From: Nitrococcus mobilis
Lineage (GTDB): Bacteria; Pseudomonadota; Gammaproteobacteria; Nitrococcales; Nitrococcaceae
Direction: 5' to 3'
Length of the DNA: 64,000 bases
NCBI GenBank assembly: GCA_024102725.1
Contig: JAGFJL010000059.1
Location: forward strand, 1-64,000
Both the position numbers and the translations under genes were made by a program. A model generated the notes under the pieces. The model saw nothing but the letters and a program-made list of their open reading frames with translations, did not search any database and was not told the DNA's origin. Of the stretch, positions 8,705 through 17,623 are shown piece by piece. The first letter of the stretch is position 1, and each line of letters opens with the position of its first letter.

Positions 8705-9367
8705 ATGCGCACAACCTCCATACTAATGGCAACCCTTGTCATAGCCTTATCCCAGAACGCGCACGCGGTCACCGTACTAGTGGATGCGGCTTGGGTACGT
8801 GCCGGCTTCGGCTCAGCGGGCGATCGTTACCTCGATAAGATCCTGCTCGATCTCAAATCCGGCGACACATTCGAGATAATCATGCCAGCGCTAGAGGGAG
8901 AGACTGCAGTGCGCCGGCTTGCCGCGTTCACTGCGCCACGCCGGCCAAGCGTACGCGCCGCGATATTAACTGCCACTCGGCGGTTACTCAATCAGGTTCT
9001 GACGAGCGTGGACCTCACTGACTGGCCCAGTTTGGCTCAAATCTTTGTCCAACTCGCCGCAGCGCCCGACCGGGACCGACACCGGGCGGAGCGATACATC
9101 ATCATCGGCGCACTGACTGGCGCCGATCCGCCCGCCATCGACCTCGATCTGCAGCGCCTGCTTGGCGCTCGCCACATCACGATCGTAGCTCTCGCTCACC
9201 CTGACACCGACGACCAGGACGACTCCCGGTTCAAGGCCTGGCGGCGTTTTTTCGCTGCAGCGGGCGTGGCACAGTTGGAGCTCCTGCACTTACCCACTTC
9301 GAATAAGGCCCGGATGATCGATTGCTCAGGACGCCGGCTCCAAGTACTCGATCACCAGCTGAAGTGA
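8705..9367 (+). CDS. Predicted secreted protein with a degenerate VWA-like domain
   Basis: A protein of 220 residues with a signal peptide ending near NAHA at about residue 21. The mature part looks like a von Willebrand A fold: a first strand VTVLVDAAW, later strands ERYIIIGAL and HITIVALAHP, and alternating helices. The metal site DxSxS is replaced by DAAWV, so metal binding is doubtful. GGGAGG at 8692-8697 lies 7 nt before the ATG at 8705 and decides the start over an upstream in-frame ATG at 8588. It pairs with the unknown membrane protein upstream. Its last 42 bp overlap the 3' end of recJ on the opposite strand. The fold is inferred by eye; the function is unknown. Confidence 0.65.
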   Translation: MRTTSILMATLVIALSQNAHAVTVLVDAAWVRAGFGSAGDRYLDKILLDLKSGDTFEIIMPALEGETAVRRLAAFTAPRRPSVRAAILTATRRLLNQVLTSVDLTDWPSLAQIFVQLAAAPDRDRHRAERYIIIGALTGADPPAIDLDLQRLLGARHITIVALAHPDTDDQDDSRFKAWRRFFAAAGVAQLELLHLPTSNKARMIDCSGRRLQVLDHQLK

Positions 9368-11065
9368 TTGCCGACCGCGAAACTCGTTGACATCGAGTCG
9401 GAAAGCGAGCCGCACGGTACCCTGCACTTTATCCCAACCATAGCGGGTAGCGCCGAAGGCGATGGCGTCCAGCACCGCTTCGCTCCGAAGCGCTTGCAAG
9501 CGAAAGCGGACATGCTCCTCACCCACGACGCGCCGTTCGACGACTGCGAACACCCCATCGAACACCGGCTCTGGAAAGCCTTGCCCCCAAGGGCCGGCCA
9601 TGCGCAGCGTCCGCGCCAGCGACAGATCCAGCTCGTCCGGTTCAAGTTCACCATCGGTGAGGACAATGCGTTCGAATATCTCCTCCGAAGCCATCTCCGC
9701 CACGCTCGCTTCGAAGGCTAAACGGAACCGATCGTAATCGCCCTGATGCAATGTCAAACCGGCGGCCATAGCATGGCCGCCGAATTTGACGATCAAACCC
9801 GGATTCCGGCTGCTGACGCGCTCCAATAGATCACGAATATGCAACCCCGGGACAGAACGCGCCGACCCGCGCAGTGTTCCGTCGGCGGCCGGGGCAAAGG
9901 CGATCACCGGACGGTGCCAGCGTTGCTTGATCCGGGAAGCCAGGATGCCGATCACACCCTGATGCCAACCCGCATCGAGCAAGCACAACCCCCGCGGCAG
10001 ACTCGCCGCCGTAAACTCGGTCTGCAAAACCTCCAAACTCGCCAACGCCTGCTGCTGCATTTCCTGCTCGATCTCTCGGCGCTGCTGGTTGAAGGCATCC
10101 AGCTCCCGGGCGATCATTAAAGCACTCTGTGGACAATCGGTGAGCAGACATTCGACCCCCCTCGACATGTCCTCGAGACGGCCGGCGGCATTGAGCCGCG
10201 GGCCCACCGCAAACCCGAGATCGGCGGCCACCAACCGATGGTGCGCCCGTCCCGCCACTGCAAGTAAAGCGAGGATCCCAGGGCAAGCCTGGCCGGCGCG
10301 CATACGCCGCAGCCCCTGCTCCACCAGAATCCGATTATTGCGGTCCAGCACGGCCATATCGGCCACCGTGCCCAACGCGACGAGATCCAACAGCTGCGCG
10401 AGGTTAGGCTCCGCACTTCCGCGCGTCGTGAACCAATCCGTTGCACGCAGATACGTGCGCAGCGCCAACATGACATAGAAGATCACCCCTACTCCCGCAA
10501 GCGATTTGCTTGGAAACAGATCACCCGGCAGGTTGGGATTGACGATAACCGCCGCATCCGGCAGCCGAGAGCCCGGCAAGTGGTGGTCGGTGATTATGAC
10601 TTGGATGCCGGCCGCGTTGGCCGCGGCAACACCCGCAAAACTCGATATCCCATTATCGACCGTAACGATGACGTCCGGGCGGCCTGCTTGCGCCACCTGC
10701 ACGATCTCCGGGCTCAGGCCATAACCGAAATCGAATCGATTCGGCACCAGGTAGTCGACCGCCTCCGCTCCCATGGCCCGCAAGGCTCGGATTGCCAAGG
10801 CCGTACTTGTAGCACCGTCGGCATCGAAATCACCGACGATCAGAATCCGCCCCTGCATCATGAGAATCCCGGCGAGCAGCTCTGCCGCCGCATCGACGTT
10901 CGACAGCAGATGAGGGGGGTGCAACTCGCTTAACCCGTGCTCGAGATCGGCTGAGCCGCGCACATTGCGCGCCGCGTAGACTCGACGCAATACCGGGTGG
11001 AGCTTCTGCGGCAACCCCTCGATCGTGGCGGGAATGGGCCGGCGGCGGATAGTCCAAGTAAACAT
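9326..11065 (-). CDS. recJ: Single-stranded-DNA-specific 5'-3' exonuclease RecJ
   Basis: Degrades single-stranded DNA from 5' ends in RecF-pathway recombination, mismatch repair and base-excision repair. The 579 residues match E. coli RecJ (577). Metal-binding motifs of the DHH superfamily are visible: DFDADG at 79-84, VDNG at 136-139 and the DHH triplet at 160-162. The C-terminal part (about 450-579) holds the OB-fold region. It lies 10 bp downstream of the rpfE-like gene, an adjacency also known in Xanthomonas. Its 3' end overlaps the convergent VWA-like gene by 42 bp. Confidence 0.97.
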   Translation of the reverse strand: MFTWTIRRRPIPATIEGLPQKLHPVLRRVYAARNVRGSADLEHGLSELHPPHLLSNVDAAAELLAGILMMQGRILIVGDFDADGATSTALAIRALRAMGAEAVDYLVPNRFDFGYGLSPEIVQVAQAGRPDVIVTVDNGISSFAGVAAANAAGIQVIITDHHLPGSRLPDAAVIVNPNLPGDLFPSKSLAGVGVIFYVMLALRTYLRATDWFTTRGSAEPNLAQLLDLVALGTVADMAVLDRNNRILVEQGLRRMRAGQACPGILALLAVAGRAHHRLVAADLGFAVGPRLNAAGRLEDMSRGVECLLTDCPQSALMIARELDAFNQQRREIEQEMQQQALASLEVLQTEFTAASLPRGLCLLDAGWHQGVIGILASRIKQRWHRPVIAFAPAADGTLRGSARSVPGLHIRDLLERVSSRNPGLIVKFGGHAMAAGLTLHQGDYDRFRLAFEASVAEMASEEIFERIVLTDGELEPDELDLSLARTLRMAGPWGQGFPEPVFDGVFAVVERRVVGEEHVRFRLQALRSEAVLDAIAFGATRYGWDKVQGTVRLAFRLDVNEFRGRQSLQLVIEYLEPAS

Positions 11066-11075
11066 GAGCTAAGCC

Positions 11076-12119
11076 CTACACTTCCTCTTCCATGACCCAG
11101 TAGGCAAATGCGCGCCGCCGCCGCCAGAAACGGCGCAGATCGGCCGCCGTAATGCGCCAGGACTGCCCGGAGCCAGGGTGCAAATGCACGGCCCGCCAGG
11201 CTCCGGTACGCAGCGCCGCTACAGCGTCCGCAGCCCAACTCTCCTCAAAGGCGGCTAGCGCCTGCCACCACTGATCGATATCGCCTTGCACCAATGCGGC
11301 TTCCGCCCGTGACCACACGGCCAATGACGGCCCTTCGGTCGCCTTGATCTGTGCCAGGCGTTTGGCCGCCGGCAGCGATTTGATACCGAGCAATTTGGCA
11401 ACACCGCGAGCCTCGGCGGCATCGGCATAGACTGCTTCGATAAGGGAATGTGCCTTACAGTGGGGTAGATGACCGCCACCCCAGATCCATAAGCCATTGA
11501 TTGACAACTCACCTCGCGCTTCGCGCCGGTGGTTGACCGTGCTGCTGTGAAACAGCATCTGAGCCTCGTTGAGAAAGGCAATCCAAGCTCGGGCCTGGGG
11601 GCCGACCGGTAGATGCTCATCCATATAGCGACCGGAGACACGCTCCAGGGGTTGGGTCTGGATCGCAGGCTCGCTAGGTGTCCGCAGAAACCATACTCCG
11701 CCTTGCGCTATCAACTCCAGGCCGTCTTCCTGGAACAACGCATTGAACTCATCGATTAGTGTCCGGGCCTCATCCTCGCGTGGCTGCAGCTGATCGCCGG
11801 CAAGCAGCAGTAGACGGTCACGGTCCGGGCGCAAATGAATGGGTGCGGCACGAAACCAGTAGCTCTCGGCGGGCTCGCCGCCCATGCCCAACAGGGCGAT
11901 CGGACCAACCGGCAAGGGTTCGAGACCAAGCAACCCGGCCAGCACGGCGCTCAGCTCTCCGGACGGCCTGCAGCGGCTACGCCGACCCCGTGTGAGCAGC
12001 GTCTCCAGAGCCGACGGGTGAAAAATCTCAGCGTGGGTCTGAACAGCGCCTCTTGGGAGAGGGCCCAGCAGTGTGGGGGCGATGATGTGGAGCTCTGGTG
12101 CCGCTACGATCATGGGCAA
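11076..12119 (-). CDS. RpfE-like protein (COG4255), function unknown
   Basis: A protein of 347 residues of the family named after Xanthomonas RpfE and often loosely annotated as a phosphoglycerate-mutase-like or regulatory protein. The identification rests on overall sequence character (IIAPTLLGPL near the N terminus, LSINGLWIWGGGHLP near 207-221) and on its position immediately upstream of recJ. The conserved NGLWIWGGG block is the best family marker. No signal peptide or membrane segment is seen. In Xanthomonas the neighbouring rpf genes control virulence factors, but none of the signalling genes is present here, so a regulatory role should not be assumed. thrC ends 6 bp upstream of its start. 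Confidence 0.75.
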   Translation of the reverse strand: MPMIVAAPELHIIAPTLLGPLPRGAVQTHAEIFHPSALETLLTRGRRSRCRPSGELSAVLAGLLGLEPLPVGPIALLGMGGEPAESYWFRAAPIHLRPDRDRLLLLAGDQLQPREDEARTLIDEFNALFQEDGLELIAQGGVWFLRTPSEPAIQTQPLERVSGRYMDEHLPVGPQARAWIAFLNEAQMLFHSSTVNHRREARGELSINGLWIWGGGHLPHCKAHSLIEAVYADAAEARGVAKLLGIKSLPAAKRLAQIKATEGPSLAVWSRAEAALVQGDIDQWWQALAAFEESWAADAVAALRTGAWRAVHLHPGSGQSWRITAADLRRFWRRRRAFAYWVMEEEV

Positions 12120-12125
12120 AAGAAA

Positions 12126-13265
12126 TCAGCCCAGTTTAGCCAAGATCGCCCGTTTAATCACATCGACATCTGCCTCGAGCGTACGCACGGCGGCCGATGC
12201 ATCGCGGCTGGCGATATCCGGATCCTTAAGGCCGTGGCCGGTCAAAGTACACACAACGGTGCTACCCTCGGGGATTTTCCCGGTTTGGATGTCCCGAAGG
12301 CAACCCGCCACGGACGCGGCCGAGGCCGGTTCACAGAACACCCCTTCCTGTTCGGCGAGTAGCCGCTGCGCAGAGAGTATCTCTTGATCGGTGAGTTCGG
12401 CGAACCAACCGCCGGACTCGCGACTCGCCGCCCAGGCCTGTTCCCAGGACTGCGGATGACCGATGCGAATCGCAGTCGCCACGGTCTCCGGATTAGCTAT
12501 CATCTGGGCACGCAGGAATGGAGCAGCGCCCGCGGCCTGATATCCGACCATCCGCGGCCGCTCCCGAACCATAGCGCAAGTAAAGCGGCAGCGCCCGGCA
12601 CAAAAAGAGCAGGCCTGGGTCCCCGGGTCATTGTGGCCGAGGGCGAGCTCGCTATAGCCGATCCAATGGGCTGTGATGTTGCCGGCATTACCGACCGGCA
12701 GACAGTGAAACTCGGGTACGCGCTCCAATTCCTCAATGATCTCGAACGCGGCGGTCTTCTGGCCCTGCAGCCGATATGGGTTAACGGAGTTGACCAAAGT
12801 AATTGGTCCCTCCTCGGCCAATTCTCGGACGATGCGCATACCGGCATCGAAATTACCCCGGATCTGTAAAACTTCTGCGCCATGGATGATGGCCTGCGCC
12901 AGCTTGCCCATGGCGATCTTGCCCTCGGGTATCAGCACGAAAGCACGCATTCCGCAGCGGGCTGCATAGGCCGCCGCCGAGGCAGAAGTGTTGCCCGTAG
13001 AGGCACAGACGATCGCGCGGCAACCCTGCGCGAGGGCTTGGGTCACCGCCACCGTCATGCCGCGGTCCTTGAAAGAGCCCGTTGGATTGAGGCCTTCGTA
13101 CTTAACATAAATATCAACCTCCCGACTCAACCGGTGCGGTAGATTGCAGAGCCGGATCAGCGGAGTATTCCCCTCCCCCAGACTGATGATTCGGACGTCG
13201 TCGGCGAGCGGCAACCGGTCGTGGTATTTAGCGATAAGGCCGGTGTATCGAGACCTAAACGGCAT
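12126..13265 (-). CDS. thrC: Threonine synthase with a four-cysteine insertion
   Basis: Converts O-phosphohomoserine to threonine, the last step of the pathway begun by the adjacent hom. It is PLP-dependent, with the cofactor lysine at Lys66 in GSFKDRG and the phosphate-binding turn GNAGNI at 192-197. At 379 residues it is longer than the usual 350-360. The extra residues fall at about 206-234, where other family members pass directly from a WxGY helix to RPRMxGxQ. The insertion contains C219, C222, C226 and C230 (spacing C-x2-C-x3-C-x3-C). The reading frame is uninterrupted and the flanking motifs are intact, so this is not a frameshift. It is probably co-transcribed with hom and alaC. Confidence 0.95.
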   Translation of the reverse strand: MPFRSRYTGLIAKYHDRLPLADDVRIISLGEGNTPLIRLCNLPHRLSREVDIYVKYEGLNPTGSFKDRGMTVAVTQALAQGCRAIVCASTGNTSASAAAYAARCGMRAFVLIPEGKIAMGKLAQAIIHGAEVLQIRGNFDAGMRIVRELAEEGPITLVNSVNPYRLQGQKTAAFEIIEELERVPEFHCLPVGNAGNITAHWIGYSELALGHNDPGTQACSFCAGRCRFTCAMVRERPRMVGYQAAGAAPFLRAQMIANPETVATAIRIGHPQSWEQAWAASRESGGWFAELTDQEILSAQRLLAEQEGVFCEPASAASVAGCLRDIQTGKIPEGSTVVCTLTGHGLKDPDIASRDASAAVRTLEADVDVIKRAILAKLG

Positions 13266-13303
13266 GGAGCATGGTTCCCTTGGTTCTTATGCAGGCGCGG
13301 CTG

Positions 13304-14614
13304 CTAGTCAAGCGTTTCCACACGGATGCGCGTAATATAACCTTGGATGGAGCTGAGTTGTTCGATACGCGCACAGGCTTGCTGGATCTGCCACTCCCGC
13401 ACGCGGTGAGTGAGTATGATTACGGGCACCTCCTCGGCGCCCGGGGCAGGCTGTTTCTGTATGATCGCTTCGATGCTGATCGCGGCTTCGCCAAGGATAC
13501 GCGTGACCTCGGCCAAAACGCCGGGCTGATCGATGGCTTGCATGCGCAGGTAGTAAGCCGCCTCGATTTCCGGGAGCGGTAACAACGGCTCGTGTGACAA
13601 GGCATGGGACTGAAAGGCCAAGAAGGGCACGCGGTTTTCGGGCTCTAGCGTAAATTCTCGGACCACATCCACCAAATCGGCGACTACCGCCGAAGCGGTG
13701 GGCTCGGCTCCGGCTCCGGCCCCATAGTAGAGCGTGGGGCCAAGCGCATCGCTCTTGACCATAACCGCATTCATTACTCCATCGACGCTGGAGAGCAGTT
13801 GCCTGGCCGGCAGTAGAGTCGGATGCACGCGCAAGCTAATGCCCCACTCGTCGCGCCGACAAATACCCAAGTGCTTGATTCTAAAACCAAGCTCCTCAGC
13901 ATAAGCCACGTCCTCACGATTGATGTGGGTAATCCCTTCGATATGCACCTTGTCAAACTGCAGCGGGATACCGAACGCGATCGATGCCAGAATCGTAAGC
14001 TTATGGGCGGCGTCGATCCCCTCTACATCAAAAGTGGGATCGGCCTCCGCATAACCCAGACGCTGCGCCTCGGCCAGCACCTCGCCGAACTCTCGGCTCT
14101 CGTAAAACATCTCACTGAGAATAAAGTTGGCGGTCCCATTGATGATGCCGGCGAGCCACTCGATGCGGTTGCCCACCAAAGCTTCGCGCACCGCCTTGAT
14201 GATGGGGATACCGCCCGCCACGGCCGCCTCAAAGCCGATGGTGGCGCCTTTGTCGCGCGCGCGCCGAAAAATCTCGTTGCCGTGCAAAGCAATCAACGCC
14301 TTGTTGGCCGTTACAACATGCTTACCATTGTCGATGGCGCGCAGCGTCAGCTCCTTGGCCAAGGATTCACCGCCAATGAGCTCGACGATGATCTCGATCT
14401 CAGGATTATCGACCACTTCGAACAGATCGGTAGTCAGACGGATCCCAGCCGTGCTACAGGTGCGCGGTCGATCTAGGTGGCGCGTGGCAGCATGCACAAC
14501 GTCGATGGCTCGACCGGCGCGGCGAGTGATCTCGTCGCGGTTGCGCGCCAAGAGGTTGACCGTGCCCCCACCGACCGTGCCAAGCCCCAGCAGACCGACT
14601 TTCACCGCCTTCAC
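13304..14614 (-). CDS. hom: Homoserine dehydrogenase
   Basis: Reduces aspartate semialdehyde to homoserine, feeding threonine (thrC, next gene) and methionine synthesis. This is the monofunctional form of 436 residues, with no aspartokinase domain. The NAD(P)-binding glycine motif GLGTVGGG is at 10-17, the catalytic region with the conserved lysine-rich ANKAL block near 103-108, and a C-terminal ACT domain from about 350 (QAIDQPGVLAEVTRIL). The ACT domain implies feedback control, typically by threonine. It lies 12 bp downstream of alaC in a putative alaC-hom-thrC operon. Confidence 0.97.
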   Translation of the reverse strand: MKAVKVGLLGLGTVGGGTVNLLARNRDEITRRAGRAIDVVHAATRHLDRPRTCSTAGIRLTTDLFEVVDNPEIEIIVELIGGESLAKELTLRAIDNGKHVVTANKALIALHGNEIFRRARDKGATIGFEAAVAGGIPIIKAVREALVGNRIEWLAGIINGTANFILSEMFYESREFGEVLAEAQRLGYAEADPTFDVEGIDAAHKLTILASIAFGIPLQFDKVHIEGITHINREDVAYAEELGFRIKHLGICRRDEWGISLRVHPTLLPARQLLSSVDGVMNAVMVKSDALGPTLYYGAGAGAEPTASAVVADLVDVVREFTLEPENRVPFLAFQSHALSHEPLLPLPEIEAAYYLRMQAIDQPGVLAEVTRILGEAAISIEAIIQKQPAPGAEEVPVIILTHRVREWQIQQACARIEQLSSIQGYITRIRVETLD

Positions 14615-14626
14615 TGCTGCTCCTCC

Positions 14627-15865
14627 TCAGAAACGGCCATTTTTGCGCAACATCTGCTTTATCCCCCGAATAGCCTGCCGAGTACGGTGTTCGTTCTCGA
14701 TCAGGCCAAAGCGGACATGATCGTCACCGTATTCACCAAAACCGATCCCAGGGGAGACGGCCACCTTAGCCTCGCTCAGCAGCTTCTTGGTGAACTCCAG
14801 CGAGCCCATGGCTCGATACTCTGACGGTATGGGCGCCCATACGAACATCGTCGCCTTGGGCTTGATCACCTCCCAGCCGGCGGCGACCAAGCCATCGCAC
14901 AATACATCTCGGCGCCGACGATAGGTTTCCCGAATCTCGATGACACAATCTTGGGGCCCCTCCAGCGCCGCAATGGCAGCGACCTGAATCGGCGTAAACA
15001 TACCGTAGTCAAGGTATGACTTCATGCGCGCCAGTGCAGCGATGAGCTTGGGATTGCCGCAAAGGAACCCGACCCGCCAGCCGGGCATGTTATAACTTTT
15101 CGATAACGAAAAGCACTCGACGGCAATTGCTTTGGCGCCTGGCACCTGCAAAACGGAAGGCGCAACGTAGTCGTCGAAAACGATGTCCGCATAAGCCAGA
15201 TCATGGACGATCCAAATACCATGCTCACGACAGACGGCGACCAGTTGCTCGAAAAAATCAATATCGACACACTGTGTGCTGGGGTTCGCCGGAAAGTTGA
15301 GAATCAGCATCTTCGGCTTGGGCCAGGTATCTTTGACCGCCTTTTCCAATTCGGCGAAAAAATCAATCCCTGGCACCAACGGCACGTGGCGGATATCGGC
15401 GCCTGCAATCACCACTCCATAGGGATGGATGGGATAGGAAGGGTTGGGCACCAAAACATTATCTCCCGGCCCCAAGGTGGCGAGTGCCAAATGTGCCAGG
15501 CCCTCCTTCGAGCCAATGGTGACGATGGCCTCGCTTTGCGGATCGAGCTCGACGTCAAAGCGCCGGGCATACCAATCGGTAATGGCCTTACGCAGCCGGG
15601 GGATGCCCCGTGACACGGAATAACGGTGGGTATCGGGACGCTGCACCACCTCGGTCAACTTCTCTACAATGTGAGCCGGGGTAGGACGGTCCGGGTTACC
15701 CATTCCAAAATCGATGATGTCTTCACCGCGGGCGCGGGCGCTCGCCTTGAGTTCGTTGACTATATTGAAGACATAGGGGGGGAGGCGTTTAATCCGCGGG
15801 AATTCTGCGTTCAACTCGGGTTGTCGTTCCACGATCGTCGCTGCTCTGAATGTCGATGACACCAC
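14627..15865 (-). CDS. alaC: AlaC-type alanine aminotransferase
   Basis: A class I/II PLP aminotransferase of the AlaC (YfdZ) type, which makes alanine from pyruvate with glutamate. [13 protein letters not shown] near residues 21-33 is the characteristic N terminus of the family, and the cofactor lysine is Lys256 in [12 protein letters not shown]. Position before hom is conserved in many gammaproteobacteria. The start is uncertain: the only candidates in front of the conserved region are GTG at 15865 or 15862, with no strong ribosome binding site, so the true N terminus could be shorter. Some annotations call this family a diaminopimelate aminotransferase; there is no direct support for that here. 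Confidence 0.9.
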   Translation of the reverse strand: MVSSTFRAATIVERQPELNAEFPRIKRLPPYVFNIVNELKASARARGEDIIDFGMGNPDRPTPAHIVEKLTEVVQRPDTHRYSVSRGIPRLRKAITDWYARRFDVELDPQSEAIVTIGSKEGLAHLALATLGPGDNVLVPNPSYPIHPYGVVIAGADIRHVPLVPGIDFFAELEKAVKDTWPKPKMLILNFPANPSTQCVDIDFFEQLVAVCREHGIWIVHDLAYADIVFDDYVAPSVLQVPGAKAIAVECFSLSKSYNMPGWRVGFLCGNPKLIAALARMKSYLDYGMFTPIQVAAIAALEGPQDCVIEIRETYRRRRDVLCDGLVAAGWEVIKPKATMFVWAPIPSEYRAMGSLEFTKKLLSEAKVAVSPGIGFGEYGDDHVRFGLIENEHRTRQAIRGIKQMLRKNGRF

Positions 15866-16000
15866 AAACGCTTACCGACCTTCTCAGAGCCGGATCTGCG
15901 CGCACCGCACTAAAAAGCGAGGCGCTATGGCAAGCTACCGAGTGGTGAAAACGCTGTCAACGCAACGCGCCCCTCGCCACAACGGTTACTGTGATTAAAG

Positions 16001-16375
16001 ATGAAGATGATACTTGAAACTGGCGATGTTACGGCCTATCGGATAAAGAGCTATGAGCCCGGTCGGGTCACCATCAACGAATGGGTGATCGAGACCAGTG
16101 CTATCGTAACCCCGAATAGGCTGCTTCGAGGTTGGCCACCTCGCTATTTCGGGGATCTGGAACGCGCGCACATGGAAGCAATCATTGATCTGGCACCGGA
16201 GATCGTGCTACTCGGCACCGGCCCGCAGCAACATTTCCCTCCCCGCAACATCATGCTCAGCCTATTAGAGCGGGGTATTGGCCTTGAAATCATGGACACC
16301 CCTTCAGCCTGCCGAACCTACAATATATTGATGTCCGAGGGCCGTCGGGTCGTCGCCGCCCTAATCATTCGCTAA
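16001..16375 (+). CDS. Mth938-domain (DUF498) protein
   Basis: A small protein of 124 residues with the Mth938-like fold (COG3737), related to the mammalian complex I assembly factor NDUFAF3. Family markers are LLLGTGPQ-like VLLGTGPQQHFPP near 70-82 and the C-terminal MDTPSACRTYNILMSEGR. The bacterial role is not established. It is divergent from alaC across a 135-bp spacer and convergent with rpoS, so it is probably a single-gene transcript. An in-frame ATG two codons downstream is an alternative start. Confidence 0.88.
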   Translation: MKMILETGDVTAYRIKSYEPGRVTINEWVIETSAIVTPNRLLRGWPPRYFGDLERAHMEAIIDLAPEIVLLGTGPQQHFPPRNIMLSLLERGIGLEIMDTPSACRTYNILMSEGRRVVAALIIR

Positions 16376-16460
16376 AAGAGGCTGAGGTACCGCAAACCGT
16401 TCTCATCGCAGCGCCCGGTACCCACCTTATCAAATCCTCCCCGGCCAAACACCGGAACCG

Positions 16461-17465
16461 TCAACCAAAGACATTGTCCTGCGAGAAACCTGAGCGTTCC
16501 ATCACCTCGCGTAGCTTTTTCAACGCATCAATCTGAATTTGGCGAACCCGCTCACGTGTCACCCCGATCTCGTCACCTACCTCCTCCAAAGTCGCCTTCT
16601 CGTGACCATGCAGGCCAAAGCGACGTTCCACCACCGCTCGCTGCTTCTCGGTGAGCTCATTGAGCCAGACATCCAAATGCGAGACGACATCTTCGTCTTG
16701 CAACGCAGCAAAAGGGTCCGGATTCACCTCGTCGGGAATGGCATCCAACAGAACTCGATCGGCGTCTCGACCGATCGGGATATCGACGGACGTAACCCCC
16801 TCGTTGAGCCCCATCATATGGCGAACCTCCTCGATGGAACGATCCATAGCTACTGCGATTTCTTCGAGGGTCGGTTCGTGATCCAACCGCTGCACCAATT
16901 GCCGTGCGATACGTAGATACTGATTTATCTCCTTGATAACGTGTATTGGTAGTCGAATCGTACGGGTCTGATTCATGATCGCGCGTTCGATGGTTTGCCG
17001 GATCCACCAGGTCGCATAAGTGGAAAAGCGAAACCCACGCTCAGGATCGAATTTCTCTACCGCCCGTATGAGGCCCAGATTGCCTTCTTCGATCAGGTCG
17101 AGGAAAGCGAGCCCGCGATTCATGTAGCGCCGCGCAATCTTGACCACCAACCGTAAATTGCTTTCGATCATTCGCTTGCGCGCCGATTCGTCGCCCCCTT
17201 GGGCACGGCGCGCATAATATACTTCCTCCTTGGCGGTCAATAACGGCGAGTAGCCGATTTCGTTGAGATAGATCTGGGTGGGATCGAGCGTGTCCTGGTG
17301 CTCCACCTTGCGCTGTGCGCAACGCTCTCCCACGTCCTGTTCGTCTTGGTTTTCAGCCGGAGCTGAGCCTGGGTCCTGTTCCTCGAGAACGAATTCATCC
17401 TCGGTGAGATCGAGATTCTCTACCGCAACTTCCGTGTCGATCTCCACCGCCTGCTTCTTCGCCAT
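16461..17465 (-). CDS. rpoS: RNA polymerase sigma factor RpoS
   Basis: The stationary-phase and general-stress sigma-70-type factor. The protein is 334 residues from the ATG at 17465, which has GGAGGAG 5 nt upstream; an open frame extending 54 codons further upstream is rejected because of this site. Region 1.2 begins near [17 protein letters not shown] (about 61-77), region 2 includes the core-binding and -10-binding block [19 protein letters not shown], and region 4.2 carries the helix-turn-helix [18 protein letters not shown] near the end. An acidic N-terminal stretch precedes region 1.2. Placement after nlpD is the classic gammaproteobacterial arrangement. Confidence 0.97.
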   Translation of the reverse strand: MAKKQAVEIDTEVAVENLDLTEDEFVLEEQDPGSAPAENQDEQDVGERCAQRKVEHQDTLDPTQIYLNEIGYSPLLTAKEEVYYARRAQGGDESARKRMIESNLRLVVKIARRYMNRGLAFLDLIEEGNLGLIRAVEKFDPERGFRFSTYATWWIRQTIERAIMNQTRTIRLPIHVIKEINQYLRIARQLVQRLDHEPTLEEIAVAMDRSIEEVRHMMGLNEGVTSVDIPIGRDADRVLLDAIPDEVNPDPFAALQDEDVVSHLDVWLNELTEKQRAVVERRFGLHGHEKATLEEVGDEIGVTRERVRQIQIDALKKLREVMERSGFSQDNVFG

Positions 17466-17573
17466 GGCTTCTCCTCCGTCGGGCCCGCCCAATGCTGCGG
17501 AGCGCGGGTATTCAGCGTCGCCTGCATCCCTAGGCACCGCCGGAAAAACCAGTGTTTTTCTTCTGGTCAGTTC

Positions 17574-17602
17574 AATATATGCTCGTAGAATATCCCATGC
17601 AA
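17574..17602 (-). promoter_or_regulatory. Candidate rpoS promoter in the nlpD-rpoS spacer
   Basis: Read on the minus strand, TTGCAT (17602-17597) and TATATT (17579-17574) are separated by 17 bp. The -10 box matches the sigma-70 consensus at 5 of 6 positions, the -35 box at 3 of 6. This would give a leader of roughly 100 nt before rpoS. In E. coli the main rpoS promoter lies inside nlpD, so this would be an additional or displaced promoter. A short hairpin (17548-17552 with 17563-17567) followed by five T residues on the minus strand lies in the proposed leader. Both are inferred from sequence alone. Confidence 0.35.
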
Positions 17603-17623
17603 TGCCTCGGCATCCCTCCTCCG

